Assembly (NCBI GenBank): GCA_002422865.1 | Contig: DITN01000073.1 | Coordinates: forward strand, 1 to 13,563 | DNA: 13,563 nt | Direction of reading: 5' to 3' | Source: Bacteroidetes bacterium UBA6183 | Lineage (GTDB): Bacteria; Bacteroidota; Bacteroidia; UKL13-3 | In this document: piece by piece, positions 1 to 8,000 of the stretch | Numbering within the stretch: the stretch's first letter is position 1 | How the letters are laid out: each line of letters begins with the position of its first letter | Notes under the pieces: model-generated | What the model was told of the DNA's origin: nothing | The model's input: only the letters and a program-made list of their open reading frames with translations | The model's database searches: none | Translations under genes and position numbers: made by a program

Positions 1-545
1 TTTGGTGGATTCGTCAATCTATTTTGCAAGCGTTAGCCGATCAATCACGTATTGTTCGTTTACCGTTAAACAAAGTAGGTTCAATTGGTCGTATTGGTGG
101 AGTTGCAGCTAAATTGGAGCAAAGATTAGAGCGTGAGCCAACTGTTGAAGAAATTGCCATTGAAATGGACTTACCACTGCAAGAAGTGGAGAACGCATTA
201 CGTTCAACAGGAAGGCACTTATCTATTGATGCACCTTTAACCGAAGGCGAGGATAACACCTTGTTAGGTATTTTGGATAGCAATGATGAACCAAGACCAG
301 ATGTGCAATTGATTAACGAGTCGTTGCAAAAAGAAATTAACCGTGTTATTTCTACACTTAGCGAAAAAGAACGCGATGTATTGAAATATTACTACGGATT
401 AGATGGTGGCCCTGCGCACACCTTAGAAGACATTAGCGAAAAAATTGGTTTAACGCGTGAGCGTGTTCGCCAAATTAAAGAAAAAGCTTTACGTAGATTA
501 CGTAAATCTAGCAAGAGCAAAATCTTAAAAGCGTATTTAGGATAA
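1..545 (+). CDS. rpoD: RNA polymerase primary sigma factor RpoD (C-terminal part, 5' cut by window)
   Basis: Housekeeping sigma-70 factor that directs RNA polymerase to promoters. The frame is open from base 3 and reads WWIRQSILQALADQSRIVRL, the classic region 2.3/2.4 segment that melts and binds the -10 element, so the gene begins upstream and the TTG at 24 is not its start. Region 3 follows (NKVGSIGRIGG to VENALRS). Region 4 includes TLSEKERDVLKYYYGLDG and the -35 recognition helix-turn-helix LTRERVRQIKEKALRRLR near the end. About 180 residues are visible; Bacteroidota RpoD proteins are usually a little under 300 residues, so roughly the first 100 (regions 1.2 to 2.2) are missing. The protein ends KILKAYLG, typical of this short Bacteroidota type. 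A strong terminator follows 33 bases after the stop. Family assignment is very secure; the only uncertainty is the unseen 5' part. Confidence 0.96.
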   Translation, partial: WWIRQSILQALADQSRIVRLPLNKVGSIGRIGGVAAKLEQRLEREPTVEEIAIEMDLPLQEVENALRSTGRHLSIDAPLTEGEDNTLLGILDSNDEPRPDVQLINESLQKEINRVISTLSEKERDVLKYYYGLDGGPAHTLEDISEKIGLTRERVRQIKEKALRRLRKSSKSKILKAYLG

Positions 546-577
546 ACACTAAACAATTTTTCGTTTATAATTCATTT

Positions 578-612
578 AAAACATCTGCCACAAAACGGCA
601 GATGTTTTTTAT
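578..612 (+). terminator. Rho-independent terminator after rpoD
   Basis: An inverted repeat ACATCTGCC (581-589) / GGCAGATGT (597-605) with a 7-base loop, extended by A/T pairs to about 12 bp, is followed by a run of T from 605. It lies directly after rpoD and separates it from the rhomboid operon. Confidence 0.9.
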
Positions 613-672
613 TTTTGGCAGGTTCAAAGCCCATTTTACGAGTTGGGTTTAATTTTTGATTGAAATCAAATC

Positions 673-1506
673 ATGCAAAATAATTATAGGCCTCAAGGCT
701 TTAGTATATTACCCCCTGTTGTAAAAAACCTGATTATCATCAATGGGTTGTTATATCTTATTAATGTTGTTTTCGAAAGCCGTTTCGGTTACAGTTTAAA
801 TCAAAAATTGGGTTTGTATTATCCCGAGTCTACTATGTTTAGGCCCTACCAGCTTATTACACATATTTTTATGCACGGCAGCTTTATGCACCTGTTTTTT
901 AATATGTTTAGCTTGTGGATGTTTGGCAGTGCATTAGAAAATTATTGGGGTCCGAAACGGTTTTTTGTATATTATTTCGTAACCGGTTTTGGTGCAGCAG
1001 CACTTCATTTAGGAGTAAATGCCTACGAAATTACCCAGGTAAAAGAAGTAATTAATGCCTACCTGGCCAACCCAAGTTACGAAGCATTTTATGAAATTCA
1101 ACAAATAGATACACGTTTGTTTGATGTAGACCAATTGCAGGATTTTATAAGAACTTGGAGTACCGATAAAGCAAATCCACAATACACACAATATTCTCGA
1201 GAAATTGCGGATGCATTGTTACAGCGTAAACTTAATGTTCCTACAGTGGGTGCCAGTGGTGCCGTATTCGGCTTGTTATTGGCATTTGGTATGTTGTTTC
1301 CAAACACCTTATTGTTTATGATATTTATCCCCGTACCCATTAAAGCTAAATATTTTGTAATGCTTTATGGTTTGTTAGAATTATATCAGGGTATTTCAAA
1401 TAATCCGGGAGATAACGTGGCTCACTTTGCCCATTTGGGCGGTATGCTTTTTGGTTTTATCTTAATTAAATATTGGAATAAAACACGTAGAGATACGTTT
1501 TATTAA
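673..1506 (+). CDS. Rhomboid family intramembrane serine protease with a large soluble insert
   Basis: Predicted polytopic membrane protease that cleaves transmembrane helices of other proteins. The catalytic dyad is visible: Ser195 in GASGAVFG (193-200) and His254 in AHFAHLGGMLFG, which fits the AHxxGxxxG signature. His68, His73 and Asn77 in the second hydrophobic segment match the HxxxN motif that forms the oxyanion region. Hydrophobic segments lie at about 17-37, 58-85, 95-115, 193-212, 214-238 and 248-266, as in six-helix bacterial rhomboids. Between the third and fourth helices is a hydrophilic insert of roughly 75 residues (about 117-190), larger than in minimal rhomboids such as GlpG. 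It is the first gene of an operon: the next ORF, also a rhomboid, starts 15 bases after its stop. The ATG at 673 has no Shine-Dalgarno but is the first good start after the rpoD terminator. The substrate is unknown. Confidence 0.93.
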   Translation: MQNNYRPQGFSILPPVVKNLIIINGLLYLINVVFESRFGYSLNQKLGLYYPESTMFRPYQLITHIFMHGSFMHLFFNMFSLWMFGSALENYWGPKRFFVYYFVTGFGAAALHLGVNAYEITQVKEVINAYLANPSYEAFYEIQQIDTRLFDVDQLQDFIRTWSTDKANPQYTQYSREIADALLQRKLNVPTVGASGAVFGLLLAFGMLFPNTLLFMIFIPVPIKAKYFVMLYGLLELYQGISNNPGDNVAHFAHLGGMLFGFILIKYWNKTRRDTFY

Positions 1507-1521
1507 ACAGCGAATATTCTT

Positions 1522-2388
1522 ATGAATCTATTTCAGGAAATAAAACAAAATTACCTACTAAGCAATCATGCGGTTAAGCGAATTATAGCAATTAATGTTG
1601 CTGTATTTTTGGTGATTGCTGTAGTTAATGTGTTTTCGTTTTTACTTAAAAGTGGTGTATCCACACAATCGTTTACCGCCTATTTTACCCTTCCTGCAAC
1701 CTTATCATCATTCATATACAAGCCATGGAGCTTATTAACCTACATGTTTTTACATGATGGTTTTTTACACATTCTGTTTAACATGCTTTGGTTATTTTGG
1801 ATGGGTAACCTATTGCATGAGTATTTAGGAAACAAACGCGTTTACCAATCGTATTTTTTGGGTGGAATTTTTGGTGGGTTGATATACATGCTTGCATACA
1901 ATATTTTTCCAGCTTTTAGTGAGGCTAAAGAAACCGCATACGCATTAGGTGCATCAGCTGGGGTTTTAAGTGTAGTAGTTTCTGCAGCCACGTTATTACC
2001 CAATTACGAAGTACGCTTACTATTTTTGGGTGATGTTAAGTTGAAATGGATTGCATTGGTTAGCGTTGTTCTTGATTTAATTAGTATACCCAATGGAAAT
2101 GCCGGAGGGCACATTGCACATTTGGGTGGAGCGTTGTTTGGATTTTTATTTATTAAGTACCTTTATACCAATACTGTTTTCGATAAGTTTTTTTATGCAA
2201 TGGGTAATGTTTTTTCTAAGAAATCTAAACTAAAGGTGCATTACAAAACAACACAGAAAGGCGATAAAGTATACTTAAATGTAACGCAACAAGAAGTTGA
2301 TTTGATATTGGATAAAATATCAAAAAGCGGTTACGAGAGTTTGAGTAAACGCGAAAAAGAAATATTGTTTAAAGCAAGTAAAGATTAG
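1522..2388 (+). CDS. Second rhomboid family intramembrane serine protease with C-terminal cytoplasmic domain
   Basis: A second, clearly different rhomboid in the same operon. Catalytic Ser145 lies in LGASAGVL (142-149) and His200 in HIAHLGGALFG; His78, His83 and Asn87 form the HxxxN motif (LHDGFLHILFNM). It lacks the long insert of its neighbour: the stretch between the third and fourth helices is only about 15 residues. Instead it has a charged tail after the last helix (about 230-288) ending in a predicted helical region (LTVTQQEVD-like to SLSKREKEILFKASKD), which may be a conserved C-terminal domain of Bacteroidota rhomboids. The start follows the first rhomboid by 15 bases, and the stop is 2 bases before the next ATG, suggesting translational coupling. 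Pairs of adjacent rhomboid genes are common in Bacteroidota. The division of labour between the two is not evident from sequence. Confidence 0.93.
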   Translation: MNLFQEIKQNYLLSNHAVKRIIAINVAVFLVIAVVNVFSFLLKSGVSTQSFTAYFTLPATLSSFIYKPWSLLTYMFLHDGFLHILFNMLWLFWMGNLLHEYLGNKRVYQSYFLGGIFGGLIYMLAYNIFPAFSEAKETAYALGASAGVLSVVVSAATLLPNYEVRLLFLGDVKLKWIALVSVVLDLISIPNGNAGGHIAHLGGALFGFLFIKYLYTNTVFDKFFYAMGNVFSKKSKLKVHYKTTQKGDKVYLNVTQQEVDLILDKISKSGYESLSKREKEILFKASKD

Positions 2389-2390
2389 TT

Positions 2391-3476
2391 ATGTTTATCA
2401 TTAATCGAATAGTATTTATATTAAACAGCATAGCCATTTTAGCATTATTGGCTACCTATGCTGCACCATACATAAGTCCAGATTTGTTGTGGCCTGTGGC
2501 TTTTCTGGGCTTAGCATTTCCTGCAGTGGTTTTGTTAAACGTACTATTCATTATTTATTGGTTGATTTTCTTCAACATGAAGTTTTTGTTTTCTCTGGCT
2601 GTTATCGTAATTGGTTGGAGCCATATCACCAAATTCGTACAGTTAAACGCAAAAAAGTTTGAGCAAAAGCAAGAGAACTCAATCAATGTAGTCACATTTA
2701 ATGCGCGCTACTTTGGTTTGTTTGATGGTAAAAGAGATGAGGATGTAGAAATTTTTTCTGAGAAACTAGATAAGCTCTCTCCTGATTTGCTTTGTATACA
2801 AGAGTTAAGTAATATTTCAGTTCCTGATTCGAGCATTGCTTTTAGCGCTTTTAAAAAGAAGTTTGAAAAATATAACCGTGTTAATATCAAACTACAAAAG
2901 GGTAGGTGGCTATGTGACAATATTGGTATATTAACTAAGTTTCCTGTTATACATAAAGGTGTTGTAGAGCATGATATGAGTAGTGGAAACTACACCATAT
3001 TTGCTGATGTGGTAGCACATGGAGACACCCTGCGTATTATAGCAACGCACCTGCAATCTATTAAGTTTGAGCGTAGAGAATACGAAGCGGTAAAAGATAT
3101 TAAGTTAGAAAATGATGCAGAAAAAGTAGATGCTTATAAGAGCATCATTTCTAAAATGAAGTACGCTTTTTTAATGCGGGCCAAACAAACAGATAGTATT
3201 GCCGATTTTATTGCAAAAAGTCCTTACAAGATTATTGTGTGTGGCGACTTTAACGACTCCCCTCTGTCATACGCCTATCGCACCATTAAAGGTGAGATGA
3301 AAGATGCGTTTACTGAGGCCGGAAGCGGACTTGGCAGAACATACGTAGGTGCAATGCCAAGTTTTAGAATTGATTATATTTTAGGTGATAACCGCTTTAC
3401 CTTTTATAACTACTACGCTAAAGCTTTTGATTTTAGCGATCATAAAATGGTTAGCTGCAGCATTAAAATTAAATAG
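2391..3476 (+). CDS. Membrane-anchored endonuclease/exonuclease/phosphatase (EEP) family protein
   Basis: Metal-dependent phosphoesterase of the EEP fold (DNase I, exonuclease III, inositol phosphatase and sphingomyelinase relatives). The N-terminus (about 1-85) has three hydrophobic segments (about 5-24, 33-60, 64-80) that should anchor it in the inner membrane; the catalytic domain runs from about 97 to 361. Hallmarks are Asn104 in VVTFNARYF, metal-binding Glu138 in LLCIQELS, His220 in IIATHLQS, Asp286 and Asn288 in VCGDFNDSPLS, Asp328 in RIDYIL, and the closing Ser349-Asp350-His351. All catalytic positions are present, so it is probably active. With three anchoring helices the domain could face either side of the membrane; I cannot decide which. 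It is the third gene of the rhomboid operon, 2 bases after the preceding stop. The substrate (nucleic acid, phospholipid or phosphoinositide-like) cannot be read from the sequence. Confidence 0.9.
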   Translation: MFIINRIVFILNSIAILALLATYAAPYISPDLLWPVAFLGLAFPAVVLLNVLFIIYWLIFFNMKFLFSLAVIVIGWSHITKFVQLNAKKFEQKQENSINVVTFNARYFGLFDGKRDEDVEIFSEKLDKLSPDLLCIQELSNISVPDSSIAFSAFKKKFEKYNRVNIKLQKGRWLCDNIGILTKFPVIHKGVVEHDMSSGNYTIFADVVAHGDTLRIIATHLQSIKFERREYEAVKDIKLENDAEKVDAYKSIISKMKYAFLMRAKQTDSIADFIAKSPYKIIVCGDFNDSPLSYAYRTIKGEMKDAFTEAGSGLGRTYVGAMPSFRIDYILGDNRFTFYNYYAKAFDFSDHKMVSCSIKIK

Positions 3477-3481
3477 CCTGG

Positions 3482-3871
3482 TTAATGGGTTTCTTGTTTG
3501 TAATTAAATGCAATACTGAAAGCTTTTATAAACTTACCTCTGCGACTAATACTTACAATTAAATTATTGACTTCTTGGTAATCTTCCGCTAAAAGTCTAC
3601 TGTTTAAATAATAGGCTTCATTCGGTTTTTGTTTTACTCTATATACCCAAGCAGGGTTGTTTTTGTTCATACGAATTATTTGCATTTCGTAGGCACCATG
3701 TGGTTTAATAATTTCAATCCCTACAGAATCGCAGTTAAAAAACGATTCTTCCACTCTGGCTGTCGAGTCGATGGTGATGCTATTGTTACCACATTTAATG
3801 ATAAGCTGCTGCGCTTTTACATTTTTGTATGATAAAGTTGAGAGAGCGATGAGGATTAAAAAATACTTCAT
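3482..3871 (-). CDS. Small secreted protein of unknown function, paralogue 3 of tandem array
   Basis: Function not recognised. The 129-residue protein starts with a signal peptide (basic MKYF, hydrophobic LILIALSTL, then KNVKA) with likely cleavage before Gln21. The mature part is about 109 residues, with Cys27 and Cys47 conserved in all three paralogues, possibly a disulfide. The conserved core is QLIIKCGNNSITIDSTA followed by ESFFxCDSxG; a second conserved block near the C-terminus has a Val/Ile-Ser-x-x-Gly-Lys-Phe motif and ends NYKQETH. Alternating hydrophobic residues suggest a small beta-sandwich. It is the last gene of the array, 36 bases after paralogue 2, and convergent with the EEP gene with only 5 bases between the two stops. 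It is the most diverged copy (GIEIIKPHGAYEM where the others have GFM...QGEYK). There is no lipobox Cys at the cleavage site, so it is probably periplasmic or exported rather than a lipoprotein. Confidence 0.75.
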   Translation of the reverse strand: MKYFLILIALSTLSYKNVKAQQLIIKCGNNSITIDSTARVEESFFNCDSVGIEIIKPHGAYEMQIIRMNKNNPAWVYRVKQKPNEAYYLNSRLLAEDYQEVNNLIVSISRRGKFIKAFSIAFNYKQETH

Positions 3872-3907
3872 GGTGTTTGCTTGTGTTATTTAAGTAGTAC
3901 TATCATC

Positions 3908-4297
3908 TTAATAGGTTTCTTGTTTGTTGTTGAGTTTTATTTTAAAATGTTTTACATATTTCCCATCTTTACTAATGGTTACAATTAAATCGGTAACATC
4001 TTCATATCTGTCAGTTAAAAACCAACTGTAAAGCTTAAAGTATTTTTTGTCACTGGTCTTGCCCGCCATAATCATCGGAGGGTTCTTTTTCCCAAGTTTG
4101 GAGATATTTAATTTATACTCACCCTGCATACCCGTTACCATAAAACCAATGGAATCACAATCAAAAAATGACTGCTGCATTTTGGCGGTTGAATCGATGT
4201 TGATGATGTTACTTCCACACTTAATAATAAGTTGCTGTGCTTTTACATTTTTGTGTGATAAAGCTAAAAGAACAATGAAGGCCCAAAAATATTTCAT
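3908..4297 (-). CDS. Small secreted protein of unknown function, paralogue 2 of tandem array
   Basis: Unrecognised family, paralogous to both flanking genes. The frame is open upstream to 4402, but the ATG at 4297 (MKYFWAFIVLLAL) is chosen: it gives exactly 129 residues, like the other two copies, and puts the signal peptide at the N-terminus with cleavage in KAQQ. The 35 extra residues of a longer reading have no signal-peptide character. Cys27 and Cys47 are conserved (LIIKCGSN and FFDCDSIG), as are QGEYK and the ending LNNKQETY. The central region differs from its neighbours (KLGKKNPPMIMAGKTSDKKY), whereas the N- and C-terminal blocks are nearly constant, suggesting that the middle loop is what diversified. 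It lies 114 bases downstream of paralogue 1 and 36 bases upstream of paralogue 3, all on the same strand. No function can be assigned. Confidence 0.75.
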   Translation of the reverse strand: MKYFWAFIVLLALSHKNVKAQQLIIKCGSNIINIDSTAKMQQSFFDCDSIGFMVTGMQGEYKLNISKLGKKNPPMIMAGKTSDKKYFKLYSWFLTDRYEDVTDLIVTISKDGKYVKHFKIKLNNKQETY

Positions 4298-4411
4298 GGT
4301 GTTCGGTTTATTTAAATAATTAATTACGAAAGCTGTTGGTTTTAGTGCTGTAATCTTAAGTTGATTAGTATTAGTTACAGCTGCATGTGCTTTAAGAACC
4401 AAGTGGTCGTG

Positions 4412-4801
4412 CTAATAAGTTTCTTGTTTGTAGTTGAGTTTTATCTTGAATGACTTAACAAACTTTCCGTCTTTACTTACATTAACCATTATATCGGTGG
4501 TATTTTTGTAGTCATCAGTTATCCTCTTGCTATCTAGATAGTAGGTACTAGTGTTGTTTTGTTTGACGTCATTCATCCAGGCAAACATTTTTTTATTGAC
4601 AATACTCAGCTGCATTTTATATTCACCCTGCAATCCATGAATCATAAAGCCAATTGAATCGCAACTAAAAAAAGATTCTTGCATTTTGGCAGTAGAATCT
4701 ATGGTAATGCTGTTGTTTCCACATTTAATGATAAGTTGCTGCGCTTTTACACTGTTAAATGATAAAGCTAAAAGAACAAAGGGGGCTAAAAAATACTTCA
4801 T
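4412..4801 (-). CDS. Small secreted protein of unknown function, paralogue 1 of tandem array
   Basis: First gene of the three-gene array in transcription order; family not recognised. It has 129 residues: signal peptide MKYFLAPFVLLALSFNSVKA, cleaved before QQ, then the shared core LIIKCGNNSITIDSTAKM and ESFFSCDSIGFM. Cys27 and Cys47 are conserved, as are LQGEYKMQ and the C-terminal FKIKLNYKQETY. By eye it is closer to paralogue 2 than to paralogue 3 over the CDSIGFM...QGEYK segment. The mature protein has no lipobox, membrane helix or recognised enzyme motif. It is divergent from the large T9SS protein, with 213 bases between the two start codons, so the two transcription units could share a regulatory region, but I see no clear promoter there. 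A structural or binding role is as plausible as any other. Confidence 0.75.
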   Translation of the reverse strand: MKYFLAPFVLLALSFNSVKAQQLIIKCGNNSITIDSTAKMQESFFSCDSIGFMIHGLQGEYKMQLSIVNKKMFAWMNDVKQNNTSTYYLDSKRITDDYKNTTDIMVNVSKDGKFVKSFKIKLNYKQETY

Positions 4802-5014
4802 GGGTTTGTTTTAAATTTAGATACAAGATATCATCCAAATCACTAAAATACAACATTTAAAAAAGTTTGTGATAAACCGGGTTTTTAATTTGGTTTATGT
4901 ACTACCCCCCACTCAACACATTATTGTTCGTTTTGGTTTTTAAATAACACAGCACACATAAAATAATATGCTTTAAACAATTGCAGCAATAATTTAACGG
5001 CAAGTTATTTACAT

Positions 5015-8000
5015 ATGAAAGCCTTTTTATTGTCCTTATCTCTGATCTATTTTGTTATCGTTCATGCACAAAGTCCAACGGCTCCGGCCTTGGGGTTTAA
5101 TGTATTTATACAAAAAGATGCGTTACTAACCACAAACGAAACGGATGGCCCTGTTGCAATTGGCCGGCAATTAAGAGTTGGCGGAAATTATCAAGTATCA
5201 ACAAACCACAACGGCACCTACACAGTTGGTGGTATTGGTGTAACTTTATTGGTTGGTGGGCGTGTTTCTTTTCAAAGTAATGGTGTACTTCAAGTAAATG
5301 GCAACGGGTACATAAAAATTGGAGATAGCAGTAACTTAACAACTTGGTATCGAGATTTAAATAATGCACCCTCACCAATAAGGGTAACACCAATCGGTAA
5401 TTATAACAGTTCGTCAAGAATCCAGCTTCAGGCAAATGCAGTAAATTTAGGTGTTTCGTCTACAAATAATCCTGTTTTTCAAAGTGGTTTGGTGGATTTT
5501 AACAGTGCTTTTACTGCCTTAAAAAACAACGCTGCACGCATAAGTCTCTGTCAACATAATGCAACTTTAACAACCCCTAATGGGGTTTTATTGGGGCCTA
5601 ATAATTTACCCACTCAAGTCAGGATTATACTTAAGCCGGGCGTTAACTATCTGAACATCTCGGGTAGCGACTTAAATAGGGTAAATGTTTTTACATACAT
5701 GAACGCACCAAGTGCAAATCAAGTATTGGTTGTTAATGTAAACGCACCCGGTACATTTAACTGGAATGTATGGAACCAAGCAGGTGTTGGATCAACAAGC
5801 TGTCCTTACATCATATATAATTTTTATAATACCACCACACTAAATATTTTAGGTAGTAGCACTATTGAGGGAACTGTATTTGCTCCGTTTGCCGATATTG
5901 TTAAAACCCAAAATCAAGCCAATATTCAAGGACAAGTTATTGGTCAGTCATTTCATCATGCAGGAGGTGAAAATCATTACTTTCCTTTTATACCAACAAT
6001 TAATGGTTGCGCTGTAGCAACTAAAGCAAGTATTGGCGTAAATAACGATAAACAATGTGATTACAACAATTATTTGAAGTTTACGTCAAGTAGTGTTGGC
6101 ACTGCACCAATGAGTTATTTTTGGGAGTTTGGCGATGGAACTACATCTACGATAGCTAATCCGGATAAGGTATATGCAAATGCAGGTTCTTATCAAGTTA
6201 AACTTAAAGTTACCGGCTTAGGCGGAACTGATAGTATTGTTAAACAAGTGCTGGTAGATACTGCACCAAACATTGGGTTTACAATTAACGACAGTATCCA
6301 GGAGTTTACAGGAAATAACTTTGTATTTACCACCATCAATCCTAATAATAGTTATACCTACGATTGGCGATATGGTGATGGAAGTACCCCTGGAACAACG
6401 GTTAATACCATCAAATCTTACCAAGCTGTTGGTCCATATTTTGTTTGCCAAATTGTAAAAAGTACAGTAGGCTGTCTAGATACAGCGTTTGCATGGGTTA
6501 TTGTAACTTCTGACAGTGTTGGTTCGGGCAATGGCGGTGGCCTGGAAAGCGAGAGCCTTGGCGGATTGGTTGGATTACGTGAGTTTAATAAGTCTCGTAA
6601 CAATATTTCACGTAGGGTTGATTATTCAGCATCTCCTGTTTTTATTGCTAACACCAACTATTTTGGTAAACGCTCCGGTAGTTTATCATTAACGGATATG
6701 ATACCAACATCATTAACACCCGGTGATGTAGCACGCGTGACCAGTCCAACTGATTTGGTGAACATAACCAATGCACTTGAGGTAATATCTGTAGATTATT
6801 TAGTTAACAATGTACCTAAAGCAGTTGTGCTTGGCATCAAAACAAAGAATAAGCCCTACTCACATACCAAATACATTTGTGATAGGTTAAAAGGTGCAAC
6901 ACTTCTTAATGTAGATTCTGTTTCTATCAATGGATTTAAATTTATCAGGTATTTACTTAAACAACAAGACGGTTCAATGGAATTTGGAGTTTCGTTTGTT
7001 ATTGGTAAAACTGATGGCAATACCGGTTATTCGCTTCAAACAAATTGGTTATTAGCCGAGATGAATGGAGAAGATACCTTGTTCAATTTTCAGGTATGGT
7101 CGTCAACGCCCGAAAATACGAATAAATTGGTGGGTGATATCATTAATCTGGTGAGTGCAAGTGCTACTGTACAACAAATAAATCAAGTAAAAATCCCTAA
7201 GGTATATGTTACAAAAGGTTATAGAAACGGATCAAAATTGTTGTTACACTTCCGTAATTTAGACAAACAGGTTAATGTTGAGTTGGCTATGGAAGAACGC
7301 TTAAACGAACAAGCAAACTTAACGCAACGCAATTATTTAAAATCGTTAAACAAAGGCGATGATGAGACCATTGAATTGGTAGTAAACGATGGATATGAAT
7401 ACAGCGCTAACATTACTATTGATACTTTTGTTACAGATGTTATTTACATGGCCGATGGTAATTGGGGATTAGATTACGACAGAAATTATACCACCATTAC
7501 ACGATACGTAACAAGCAATGAACCTACACGTATTTATAACCCGGGAGCTCTTTCTGTATACAGGCATGCATCTGTAACAGCAATTACTGATGATTATGTG
7601 ATGTTGTTTAAAGGCTTAGTACAAGGTAATGTTCCTGCAAATTTAACACCATTTACACATGTAGATTTTTATGCAAGTGGCAACGGTAAAGCTAATTTAA
7701 CTTTGGTAAGAGACAGTATCGTTCGTTGGAAAAGCCAGTATTATGTTACTGTCGATTTAACACCAGAGGGTAAGTTATACCACATTCCGATAAGCGAGTT
7801 TAAATCAGATTCTATTAGCTACGGATTTAATCCGGTGGATGTGCGAATGGTAACTTTTGCAAGAGGATATCAAGCCACATCTGGTATTGAAACAATAGAT
7901 GTATCTATAGGGGGATTAAGTTTTGTACCAACTGTTACCGGACTAACTGAGCAAGTTAAATCAACTAATAATTTTAGTGTTTATCCAAATCCAAACACAG

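Larger units (their letters stand above)
3482..4801 (-). repeat. Tandem triplication of a 390-bp gene
   Basis: Three genes of identical length (390 bp including stop) lie head to tail on the - strand. They share DNA as well as protein similarity: for example, the region encoding the end of the signal peptide and QQLIIKCG, and the 3' end encoding KQET(Y/H), are recognisably repeated around 3791/4231/4726 and 3484/3912/4428. Spacers are 36 and 114 bases. Divergence is clear, so the duplication is not very recent. Confidence 0.8.

Noticed and set aside
24..26. TTG as start codon of the sigma factor
   Set aside because: The frame is open to the window edge, and the residues before it (WWIRQSI) are conserved sigma-70 region 2 sequence, so the gene is simply cut by the window.
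650..659. TAATTTTTG upstream of the first rhomboid as a -7 box
   Set aside because: It has one base too many between TA and TTTG, and no -33 element at the right distance, so the operon promoter is left unassigned.
4347..4381. Inverted repeat GCTGTAA/TTACAGC between paralogues 1 and 2
   Set aside because: Only 7 bp with a 21-base loop and no T-run on either strand; too weak to call a terminator or operator.
4824..4853. Possible promoter of the small-protein array on the - strand (TTG then TATCTTG)
   Set aside because: The -7 box lacks one T of TAnnTTTG; spacing is acceptable, but the match is too poor in AT-rich DNA to list as a feature.
5106..5435. 109-codon open frame on the - strand inside the T9SS protein gene
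   Set aside because: It lies antisense to a well-supported gene, has no recognisable motif or signal peptide, and its composition looks like a frame shadow.
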